Positions 1 to 6,080 of a stretch of 10,195 bases of DNA are shown here, piece by piece. This stretch comes from SCGC-AAA076-P13 sp965656035 (GTDB taxonomy: Bacteria; Pseudomonadota; Gammaproteobacteria; Magnimaribacterales; D2472): the NCBI GenBank assembly GCA_965656035.1, contig CBFHIO010000038.1, positions 1 to 10,195 of the forward strand, written 5' to 3'. The notes beneath the pieces were generated by a model that worked only from the letters and a program-made list of their open reading frames with translations, did no database searches and had not been told where the DNA came from. The position numbers and the translations under genes are program-made. The stretch's first letter is position 1, and each line of letters starts with the position of its first letter.

Positions 1-688
1 CTCTTGATCCAGATGCAATATTTTGTATATAAACTTTTGCCATGCCAGTCTCAAAGGAGACATATGCAACTTCTTTTGAGTCTGGCGACCATGAGGGAGA
101 AATAATTGGCTCCCTGCTTTGAAGAAGAACTTGTTCATTCTCGCCATCAGCATCAGCTACAACTAACTTGAATATCGACCTGCTATTTATCATTTGCTCA
201 GTTACATATAACAATCTTGTAGATGCAACTCCTTTAATTCCTGTTACCTCTTCATATATTCCATCGCTAATATAGTGTGACAATTGTCTTAGTCTGTTTG
301 GAATGCCGTATACCGTTGAAGTTCTTATCTTAGATTTCTTATTAACACTATAAATTTCATAAGAAACCGATATATTGCTTTTATCTTCCTGAGAGATTGC
401 TCCCATCACAATAAAATCAACATTCAATAACTTAAAATCATCATAATTAATTTCGTCTTGATTTGCTGGTGATGACAGGAGCTGATTATCTTGAAGAATA
501 CGGAACTCTCCAGTCCTATTTAGGTCATTGGTAACTATAGAGCTAATTTGATTATTAATATTTTTTGGGCCATCAAAATTAATTATTGCTATTGAATATG
601 GATCATCTGATCCTTTTGTAATTTCTAAAACCAACTCTGAGACAATTGGTTGTGAAAATAAAATAAATATCAACAAGGCTTTTTTCAT
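1..688 (-). CDS. tolB: TolB, periplasmic Tol-Pal protein (N-terminal part)
   Basis: TolB is a periplasmic beta-propeller protein that links Pal and the outer membrane to TolA. About 229 codons are present; the 3' end lies beyond base 1. Residues 1-18 form a signal peptide (MKK, then a hydrophobic stretch ending near PIVS). A TolB N-terminal domain follows, and the first propeller repeat appears near the edge as ISPSWSPDSKEVAYVSFETG, the family-typical SPxWSPDG..lAYvsfE pattern. The reading frame is open from base 688 to the edge. The ATG shares an ATGA with the tolA stop (4-bp overlap) and has no Shine-Dalgarno sequence, so translation is probably coupled to tolA. pal is expected next, outside the window. 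Identification is secure from the motif and from its place after tolQRA. Confidence 0.96.
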   Translation of the reverse strand, partial: MKKALLIFILFSQPIVSELVLEITKGSDDPYSIAIINFDGPKNINNQISSIVTNDLNRTGEFRILQDNQLLSSPANQDEINYDDFKLLNVDFIVMGAISQEDKSNISVSYEIYSVNKKSKIRTSTVYGIPNRLRQLSHYISDGIYEEVTGIKGVASTRLLYVTEQMINSRSIFKLVVADADGENEQVLLQSREPIISPSWSPDSKEVAYVSFETGMAKVYIQNIASGSR

Positions 689-1293
689 GAAGGATTAAAT
701 GTAATTACTATATTTTTAAAATTTTTTTGGTACAAATTAAATGGGATTTTATTAAAGAAAGAGAATGTTTCAACCCTCGAAATAGCTTTAATTGCAGAAT
801 TATCAAATCTTATGTTGCCGCTACTTTTTATTAAATCAATTCTAGTTACTCGGCCATTTTTATTTATTGTCATTCTTAGATCGCATACTAGACCATCTTG
901 AATATTTTGAGGCTTGATCCATGCTGATTGAATAGATTGAATTATTAAATTACTGTACTCATTTATTAAAATATTGTCAGATTTTTCCTGCGTTAATTTA
1001 TCTTCTTTGATTAAATTATTAATATCTGTCTCTGGAATAACTGGAGTTAACTCAATCTTATTCTTAACTTCAATAACTTGGTCTTGTTCAATAGTCTTTT
1101 TTTGAATATTTTTTATTGGTAAAGATTTTTTGGGCACTTCTTTCTCAAATAAAAGCTCAACATTTACAGGCTTGCTTAAAACAGGTCTAGTGTTTTTTTC
1201 AAAATAAAAAAAATCTGTTAAATATAAAATTATTGTTGCGTGAATTACAAAAGATATAAAAGAAGCTACAAAATAATCAGATTTAATTTGCAT
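685..1293 (-). CDS. tolA: TolA, short form (TonB/TolA-type energy transducer)
   Basis: TolA is an inner-membrane protein that carries proton-motive energy from TolQR across the periplasm to TolB/Pal. With the ATG at 1293 it has 202 residues. One membrane segment (about 8-29) contains S14-xxx-H18, matching the SxxxH motif by which TolA/TonB contact TolQ/ExbB. Residues 30-108 are a charged Lys/Glu- and Pro-containing linker, and 110-202 a TonB/TolA C-terminal domain (SIQSAWIKP, then CDLRMTINKNGRV). E. coli TolA has about 421 residues, so the long helical domain II is largely missing. Of the two Cys of E. coli domain III, only the first (C137) is seen. An in-frame TTG at 1308 would add five residues, but its AGGA lies almost against the start, so the ATG is preferred. 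It overlaps tolR by 11 bp. Confidence 0.9.
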   Translation of the reverse strand: MQIKSDYFVASFISFVIHATIILYLTDFFYFEKNTRPVLSKPVNVELLFEKEVPKKSLPIKNIQKKTIEQDQVIEVKNKIELTPVIPETDINNLIKEDKLTQEKSDNILINEYSNLIIQSIQSAWIKPQNIQDGLVCDLRMTINKNGRVTRIDLIKSSGNIRFDNSAIKAISRVETFSFFNKIPFNLYQKNFKNIVITFNPS

Positions 1294-1705
1294 AGCCTGT
1301 TGTGACAATTCCTATTTTTGAAATACCAACACTTTGAACGGCAGCCATAGCCTTGGCTACACTATCAAAAATTACATCTTTATCGCTTTGGAATACTATT
1401 TCTATCTCAGGATTTGCTTCAAAGATTACACTAGATTTTCTTTTTAACTCCTCTAGATCAATAGGCAAAGACTCATCACCAACATTAATAAAATATTCAC
1501 CTTCTTTATTGATAGAAATTACTAAAGGTTCATTTTGTACAGACATTTTTGTTGTATCTGTATTGGGTAAGTTAACCTCTATTCCTTGAATTAATAGCGG
1601 AGACAAAACCATAAAAATAATTAACAAAACCAACATTACATCTATGTAAGGCACAACATTTATTTCTGCCTTTAATGTCTTTTTTTTCGCTAATCTGTAT
1701 ATCAT
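1283..1705 (-). CDS. tolR: TolR, ExbD/TolR family proton-channel subunit
   Basis: TolR is the ExbD-family partner of TolQ in the inner-membrane proton channel that energises TolA. It has 140 residues (E. coli 142). A short basic cytoplasmic tail precedes one membrane helix (about 19-40) with PYIDVMLVLLIIFMVL, whose D22 matches the essential proton-carrying Asp (D23 in E. coli). Residues 45-135 are the periplasmic domain. The ATG follows the tolQ TAA directly with no gap and no clear Shine-Dalgarno sequence, which suggests termination-reinitiation coupling that would favour a fixed Q:R ratio. The 3' end overlaps the start of tolA. Confidence 0.95.
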   Translation of the reverse strand: MIYRLAKKKTLKAEINVVPYIDVMLVLLIIFMVLSPLLIQGIEVNLPNTDTTKMSVQNEPLVISINKEGEYFINVGDESLPIDLEELKRKSSVIFEANPEIEIVFQSDKDVIFDSVAKAMAAVQSVGISKIGIVTTGYAN

Positions 1706-2374
1706 TTATTTTATAGATTGCTTATAAAAAATACTTGCTAGCTCTTCTGAGAAAATAAGTGTTGATTGAGTCATTGTCTCGAGTTCAGAAGTATATTTAT
1801 TAAAAGCAATAACGGCAGGTATAGCAGCAAAGAGCCCCATTGCGGTTGCAACTAATGCTTCTGATATACCAGGAGCAACAGCATTAATGGTAGCTTGAGT
1901 TGCATCGGATAAACCTTGGAATGAGGTCATGATTCCCCAAACAGTTCCCAATAAACCAATGTATGGACTTACTGATCCTACGTTTGCTAAAAAAGGAAGA
2001 TGTTTATTCATCTCCTCCTCATCTGAAGCAATTGCAACTCGCATACATCTATTGATACCCTCTAAATCCAGTTCTGTAATTTCTTTATTTTTACCAATCT
2101 GAAGAAACTCTTTGAATGCACTTTTGAATACACCTAATGGACCAAATAATGGTCCCTCATGGTTTTCTAACTCACTATACAGAGCATTAAGGTCATCTCC
2201 ACTCCAAAATCTATCCAGAAAACTATCATTGATTAATTTAATTTTATTATAAAAATTATATCTTTCTACTATTACTATCCAGGTTAATAAAGATGCTATT
2301 AACAATATAAACATTACCGTCTTTACAACAATGCCAGCATCTAAAAAAAGGTTTAAAACTGAAATATCATCCAT
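1706..2374 (-). CDS. tolQ: TolQ, ExbB/TolQ family proton-channel subunit
   Basis: TolQ is the multi-spanning subunit of the TolQR proton channel. With the ATG at 2374 it has 222 residues (E. coli 230). The membrane segments are TM1 at about 15-36, TM2 at 129-151 (GLLGTVWGIMTSF) and TM3 at 172-192 (EALVATAMGLFAAIPAV). T144 and T177 match the conserved channel-lining threonines of TM2 and TM3. A GTG three codons upstream (2383) is also in frame, but the ATG start MDDISVLNLFLDAG aligns residue for residue with E. coli TolQ MTDMNILDLFLKAS, so the ATG is chosen. It overlaps the ybgC stop by 8 bp and carries a weak GGTGA sequence 5 nt upstream. Confidence 0.95.
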   Translation of the reverse strand: MDDISVLNLFLDAGIVVKTVMFILLIASLLTWIVIVERYNFYNKIKLINDSFLDRFWSGDDLNALYSELENHEGPLFGPLGVFKSAFKEFLQIGKNKEITELDLEGINRCMRVAIASDEEEMNKHLPFLANVGSVSPYIGLLGTVWGIMTSFQGLSDATQATINAVAPGISEALVATAMGLFAAIPAVIAFNKYTSELETMTQSTLIFSEELASIFYKQSIK

Positions 2375-2795
2375 GCGGTTCACCGTAGTTAAAAATTAAT
2401 AATAAATCATTAGGAAAAGGTTTTGGTTTTTTTGTCTCAATATCTACCATACAAACTTCAACACTTCCCTCACATATTTGATTTTTGTTGTCATCACTTA
2501 TGATTTTTTGATTAAAAAGCATTCTAGCTTTAGATTTTTTTTCAACCTCAGTCTGAACTACTAGTTTTTCACCAAGTTTAGCTGGATATAAAAAATCTAC
2601 ATCAATTCTTTTTATTACAAAACCCAAGTTTGATTGTCTTAGGTCATTTTGTGAAATTCCATTTATAGTTAAAAAGTTAGATCTAGCTCTTTCAAAATAT
2701 TTAATGTAATTTGCATGATATACAAAGCCTTGAAAATCAGTATCTTCAACAAAGATAGTCAATTCGAAATCTTTATGCTTGAAAGTTTTGCTCAT
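2367..2795 (-). CDS. ybgC: YbgC, hotdog-fold acyl-CoA thioesterase of the Tol-Pal cluster
   Basis: This is a 4-hydroxybenzoyl-CoA-type hotdog thioesterase that hydrolyses acyl-CoA (in known homologues short-chain or phospholipid-related acyl groups) in the cytoplasm. With the ATG at 2795 it has 142 residues, a usual length. The signature EDTDFQGFVYHANYIKYFER lies at residues 17-36, and D20 matches the catalytic Asp of E. coli YbgC. An in-frame TTG at 2804 would add three residues; the ATG gives the more typical N-terminus. It overlaps the end of the upstream nuclease gene by 23 bp and precedes tolQ, the conserved ybgC-tolQRAB order. Its role in Tol-Pal function is unclear even in model species. 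Confidence 0.93.
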   Translation of the reverse strand: MSKTFKHKDFELTIFVEDTDFQGFVYHANYIKYFERARSNFLTINGISQNDLRQSNLGFVIKRIDVDFLYPAKLGEKLVVQTEVEKKSKARMLFNQKIISDDNKNQICEGSVEVCMVDIETKKPKPFPNDLLLIFNYGEPHG

Positions 2796-3198
2796 GAAGT
2801 TCAATATCTTCTTGAAAAAGTTCTAAAATGATTTGAATAAAATCAGGCCATAGCAAATCCACAGTGATTAAATTATTTTTAATTTTATTATTTATTGATG
2901 AAGCCAAGACTCTTACTTTTATAGGCCTGTTATTAAATTTATAAACCAATGCTGGTTTTAAATTTGCGTTTTGTGAGGAAGCTAACACCTGATCCCACCA
3001 ATCTGGTCTAGGTTCAGCTCCTGTGCCATAAGCTTTACATTCTATGCACCATTTTCCAAGCATTAAATCTGGTAATTCCTTCGTTCTTGTTTGTTCTAAT
3101 ATTCTTTTAACTGGATTTGTTAGATTAAGGTCTTCGATTAGAGCATTTGCAATTTGTCTTTCAAAAGCTGCACCTTTATTTCTTGAATTTATAGACAA
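2773..3198 (-). CDS. PD-(D/E)xK nuclease, Holliday junction resolvase-like, in the ruvCAB position
   Basis: This 141-residue cytoplasmic protein lacks signal or membrane segments. It has the PD-(D/E)xK nuclease pattern in order: a helix with KGAAFERQIA (E13), then LPDLMLG (D44), IECK (E53, K55) and WWDQ (Q70). The set E...PD...ExK...Q, the small size and the SRNKGxxFER start resemble phage and bacterial Hjc-like Holliday junction resolvases, but this is a motif reading, not a database match. Residues 113-141 form an acidic tail. The start is TTG, preceded by AAAGAG at suitable spacing; it is the only plausible start because the in-frame yebC stop lies two codons upstream and the next Met is residue 46. 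In Pseudomonas, yebC and ybgC flank ruvCAB, so a resolvase role replacing RuvC is inferred. It could also be another restriction-like nuclease. Confidence 0.75.
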   Translation of the reverse strand: MSINSRNKGAAFERQIANALIEDLNLTNPVKRILEQTRTKELPDLMLGKWCIECKAYGTGAEPRPDWWDQVLASSQNANLKPALVYKFNNRPIKVRVLASSINNKIKNNLITVDLLWPDFIQIILELFQEDIELHEQNFQA

Positions 3199-3201
3199 TT
3201 T

Positions 3202-3939
3202 TTACTCTTTAACCTCAAAGTTTTCTGGAAATTCAGCATTTGTATGAACCTCTTGGACATCATCCAGTTCATCCATAAAGTCCATAATTTTTAGCACTTT
3301 TTCTGACATCTCTTGATCTAAAGAAACCGATGTTTCTGCCCTTAGAGTTAATTCAGCATTTGTATGCTCAATGTTGTTAACTTTAAGAGCCTCTAGTACA
3401 TTACTCAAATCAGTGCTTGAAGTGATTACCTCAAAGTAATCACCTTCATCAACTAAATCCTCAGCTCCAGCATCTAGAACAACTTCTAATAAACCTTCTT
3501 CTGAAAAGTTTTTAGATATATGAATGATTCCCAGTTTATTAAATAAATAGGATACAGATCCATCTGTACCTAAATTGCCTCCAAACTTAGAAAATGCATG
3601 CCTGACATCAGAAACTGTTCTATTTCTATTATCCGACATAGCTTCAACTAAAATAGCTACGCCACCAGGCCCATATCCTTCCAATACAATTTCTTCAAGC
3701 GCTCCTGTTTCACCAGTACCAGAGCCTTTTTCAATTGCTCTTTTAATATTATCTTTAGGCATATTGGCTGCATTTGCTTTATCTAAAGCAAGCCTTAACC
3801 TTGGGTTGTCATCAGGATCAGGACCTCCTTTTGCAGCAACTGTTATTTCTCTAATAACTTTGGTCCAAATTTTTCCTCTAGACGCATCTTGTCGAGCTTT
3901 TCTATGCTTAATGTTTGCCCATTTGGAATGTCCAGCCAT
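3202..3939 (-). CDS. yebC: YebC/TACO1 family protein
   Basis: A 245-residue full-length YebC/PmpR/TACO1 family protein, cytoplasmic. Members have been described as transcription regulators (PmpR) and, more recently, as translation factors acting on stalled ribosomes; the sequence alone cannot decide between these. The family N-terminus MAGHSKWANIKHRK is intact, as are NMPKDNIKRAIEKGSG, YGPGGVAILVE, and the C-terminal DDVQEVHTNAE. The ATG lies 4 bp after the aspS TAG, with AGG/GGAAG sequences just upstream. The nuclease gene follows in the same frame after TAA-AAA. The pentapeptide HTNAE occurs twice (about residues 193-197 and 233-237), encoded by an exact 17-bp direct repeat. Confidence 0.96.
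   Translation of the reverse strand: MAGHSKWANIKHRKARQDASRGKIWTKVIREITVAAKGGPDPDDNPRLRLALDKANAANMPKDNIKRAIEKGSGTGETGALEEIVLEGYGPGGVAILVEAMSDNRNRTVSDVRHAFSKFGGNLGTDGSVSYLFNKLGIIHISKNFSEEGLLEVVLDAGAEDLVDEGDYFEVITSSTDLSNVLEALKVNNIEHTNAELTLRAETSVSLDQEMSEKVLKIMDFMDELDDVQEVHTNAEFPENFEVKE
3230..3366. repeat. Exact 17-bp direct repeat, copies 120 bp apart, inside yebC
   Basis: AATTCAGCATTTGTATG occurs at 3230-3246 and again at 3350-3366. The offset is 120 bp (40 codons), so both copies are read in the same frame and encode HTNAE on the minus strand. Flanking bases differ on both sides. The 3' copy belongs to the family-conserved C-terminal VQEVxxNAE motif; the other lies where homologues vary more. 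Confidence 0.8.
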
Positions 3940-3943
3940 ATAC

Positions 3944-5710
3944 CTATTCTTCCTTGTGAGTACTGATAATTTTTAGTTCATCTAATTGTTTTTGATCAAC
4001 CTTGCTAGGTGCATCGGTTAATAAACAGGTTGCGCTTTGTGTTTTTGGGAATGCAATGACATCTCTAATGTTATTAGTATCTGTAATAAGCATTACTAAC
4101 CTATCGAGTCCAAATGCAATTCCACCATGAGGCGGACAACCAGATGATAATGCTTTAATTAAAAAACCAAATTTACTGTTAGCTTCTTCTTTACTTATTT
4201 GAAGAATGTCAAAGATAGCGCTTTGCATTTCTGCATCAAAAACCCTTAATGAACCTCCGCCTATTTCATAGCCATTTAGAACTATGTCATATGCATATGC
4301 AATAGCTTCTTCTGGTGCATTCCTTAATTCATCTATAGAACAATTAGGTAACGTGAATGGATGATGGAGAGAGGTTAAATTACCCTCACTGTTTTTTTCA
4401 AACATAGGAAAATTAACAACCCAACATGGAGCCCATTTTTCAGTATACAAGGATAAGTCCTCGCCTATCTTCTTGATTAAGCTACTCATACTCAGATTAA
4501 CAACGCTTTGTTTGCCTGCTCCGAAAAATAATAGATCATCATTTTCTAAATCTAAATCTTTTACTAAAGATGTAACTGTCTCTGGTTTTAAGAATTTCAA
4601 TATTGGCGATTGGAGTCCATTCTCGATATCACTTTTGTCATTGACTTTAATATAAGCAAGTCCCTTAGCTCCTAATTTTGAAACAAAGCTTGTGTAATCA
4701 TCTATCTGTCCTCTAGATAATGAGTTTCCGCCTGGGATTTTTAAAGCTACAACCCTTGAGTTTTTATCTTTTGCAGGCTCGGCAAAAACCTTAAACTCTT
4801 CACCTTTTACCAAGTCAGAAATTTCAACAAGCTTTAAAGGAATTCTTAGATCAGGCTTATCACAGCCATAATCCCTCATTGCATCATGCCAATCTAAAAC
4901 TTCAAAATCTTTTAGCTTGTCATTACAAAATTTTTCAATAAGGCCCTTAACCATGCCCTCACCAGTTTGCATAATATAGTCTTGGTCAATAAATGATGCT
5001 TCGATATCTATTTGCGTAAACTCTGGCTGGCGATCTGCTCTGAGATCCTCATCTCTAAAACATCTAGCAATTTGATAGTATTTATCTAAACCTCCCATCA
5101 TCAGCAATTGCTTAAAAAGTTGAGGTGATTGAGGTAATGCGAAGAAATTTCCTGACTGCACCCTGCTTGGCAATATATAGTCTCTAGCTCCTTCAGGAGT
5201 GGCTCTTGTTAATATAGGTGTTTCTATTTCATTAAAATCATTATCATCTAGATAATTACGAATCATTGAGGTAATTTTTGATCTAGTAACAATTCTATGA
5301 TTCATTTCAGGTCTTCTTAAATCTAGAACTCTATTTTTTAAGCGAACATCCTCATTGACCTCTTGATAGTCATCTAATGGAAATACAGGGGTTTCTGCTT
5401 TGCTTAGAATTTTAATATCTTTACTTTCAAGCTCTACTTCGCCTGTTGTCATATTCTTGTTAATTGTTCCCTCTAATCTTGCTTTTACTATTCCAGTTAT
5501 TTGAACAACATACTCATTTCTTAGGCTTTCAGCTATTGCAAAAGATTCTGCGTTATCTGGATTAATAACAGCTTGACATATGCCCTTTATATCTCTTACA
5601 TCAAGAAAAATAACCCCACCATGATCACGTCTTTTGTGTATCCAGCCACAAATAGTTATCTCTTGATTAAGATTTTTAGAAGTTATTTCTCCACAATAGT
5701 GAGATCTCAT
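3944..5710 (-). CDS. aspS: Aspartyl-tRNA synthetase, bacterial type, probably non-discriminating
   Basis: This is a class IIb synthetase that attaches Asp to tRNA; 588 residues, normal for the bacterial type. An OB-fold anticodon-binding domain (about 1-107) is followed by motif 1 (near P165), motif 2 (FRDEDLRADRQPEFTQIDIE, 218-237, R219), the bacterial GAD insertion (about 290-420) and motif 3 (GIAFGLDRLVML, R537). H30 in RRDHGGVIF and G81 in LEGTINKN match H31 and G83 of P. aeruginosa AspRS, residues tied to aspartylation of both tRNA-Asp and tRNA-Asn, whereas E. coli-type discriminating enzymes have Leu at the first site. An AGGGA sequence lies 6 nt before the ATG. The gene follows the zinc-ribbon gene by 15 bp. 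Confidence 0.97.
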   Translation of the reverse strand: MRSHYCGEITSKNLNQEITICGWIHKRRDHGGVIFLDVRDIKGICQAVINPDNAESFAIAESLRNEYVVQITGIVKARLEGTINKNMTTGEVELESKDIKILSKAETPVFPLDDYQEVNEDVRLKNRVLDLRRPEMNHRIVTRSKITSMIRNYLDDNDFNEIETPILTRATPEGARDYILPSRVQSGNFFALPQSPQLFKQLLMMGGLDKYYQIARCFRDEDLRADRQPEFTQIDIEASFIDQDYIMQTGEGMVKGLIEKFCNDKLKDFEVLDWHDAMRDYGCDKPDLRIPLKLVEISDLVKGEEFKVFAEPAKDKNSRVVALKIPGGNSLSRGQIDDYTSFVSKLGAKGLAYIKVNDKSDIENGLQSPILKFLKPETVTSLVKDLDLENDDLLFFGAGKQSVVNLSMSSLIKKIGEDLSLYTEKWAPCWVVNFPMFEKNSEGNLTSLHHPFTLPNCSIDELRNAPEEAIAYAYDIVLNGYEIGGGSLRVFDAEMQSAIFDILQISKEEANSKFGFLIKALSSGCPPHGGIAFGLDRLVMLITDTNNIRDVIAFPKTQSATCLLTDAPSKVDQKQLDELKIISTHKEE

Positions 5711-5725
5711 AATTTTTCCCTATAG

Positions 5726-6016
5726 TTATTTACTAATCTTATCTTGTTTAGTTGCTTTCTTGGAGTCAGATGACAAATTTTGTGAAGATTTGTTAGCTGA
5801 CTCTTTGTCGTTTGATACCAAATTCTTTTTTTTACCAGTTTTAAAATCGGTTTCGTACCATCCTCCGCCTTTTAATCTAAAAGAAGGCGCTGACACAAGC
5901 TTGCTAAGAGTATCTTTTTCGCAATTTGGACATTTAGTTTTAGGTTTATCACTAAACTTCTGTATTAGTTCAAATTCTTGCCTACAATTTGAACATTTAT
6001 AATCATAAATCGGCAT
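5726..6016 (-). CDS. FmdB-family putative regulatory zinc-ribbon protein
   Basis: A 96-residue small protein. The FmdB zinc ribbon fills the first half: MPIYDYKC8xxC11 and KC29PNC32 supply the two CxxC pairs of a Zn site, followed by LSKLVSAPSFRLKGGGWYET, the conserved end of the family domain. Residues 63-96 form a Lys/Ser/Asp-rich, probably disordered tail. It is first in the minus-strand operon, 15 bp before aspS, the position FmdB-type genes often take in gammaproteobacteria. A GAG sequence lies 5 nt before the ATG. The function is not established; FmdB was named as a regulator of amide hydrolase genes, and nothing here supports that specific role. Confidence 0.9.
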   Translation of the reverse strand: MPIYDYKCSNCRQEFELIQKFSDKPKTKCPNCEKDTLSKLVSAPSFRLKGGGWYETDFKTGKKKNLVSNDKESANKSSQNLSSDSKKATKQDKISK

Positions 6017-6080
6017 AAGTACTCAAAAAAAAGATAAAATTATAAACTATTAAAATTTATACATATAACTAATTTATAAA
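6017..6080. promoter_or_regulatory. Divergent promoter region, zinc-ribbon/aspS/tol operon versus proS
   Basis: These 64 bp are extremely AT-rich and are the only place for promoters of both flanking transcripts. On the minus strand a perfect TATAAT lies at 6039-6044, about 22 nt before the operon's first ATG, with only a poor -35. On the plus strand TATAAC at 6064-6069 is a possible -10 that would give a very short leader for proS, which lacks a Shine-Dalgarno sequence. Exact start sites cannot be fixed in such AT-rich DNA. Confidence 0.5.

Noticed and set aside
1294..1308. Upstream TTG start for tolA, adding MSQQA
   Set aside because: AGGA abuts the TTG too closely, the overlap with tolR would grow to 26 bp, and an ATG five codons later gives a typical short cytoplasmic tail before the SxxxH helix.
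2375..2383. Upstream GTG start for tolQ
   Set aside because: The ATG at 2374 aligns exactly with the E. coli TolQ N-terminus; the three extra residues have no counterpart.
2796..2804. Upstream TTG start for ybgC
   Set aside because: An ATG three codons later is available and gives the family-typical N-terminus.
3575..3976. 133-codon plus-strand open frame opposite yebC
   Set aside because: It lies wholly opposite yebC and the aspS end, with no recognisable domain; it is a shadow of the real coding frame. The same applies to the other plus-strand open frames opposite tolR, the nuclease, aspS, the zinc-ribbon gene and the thiolase.
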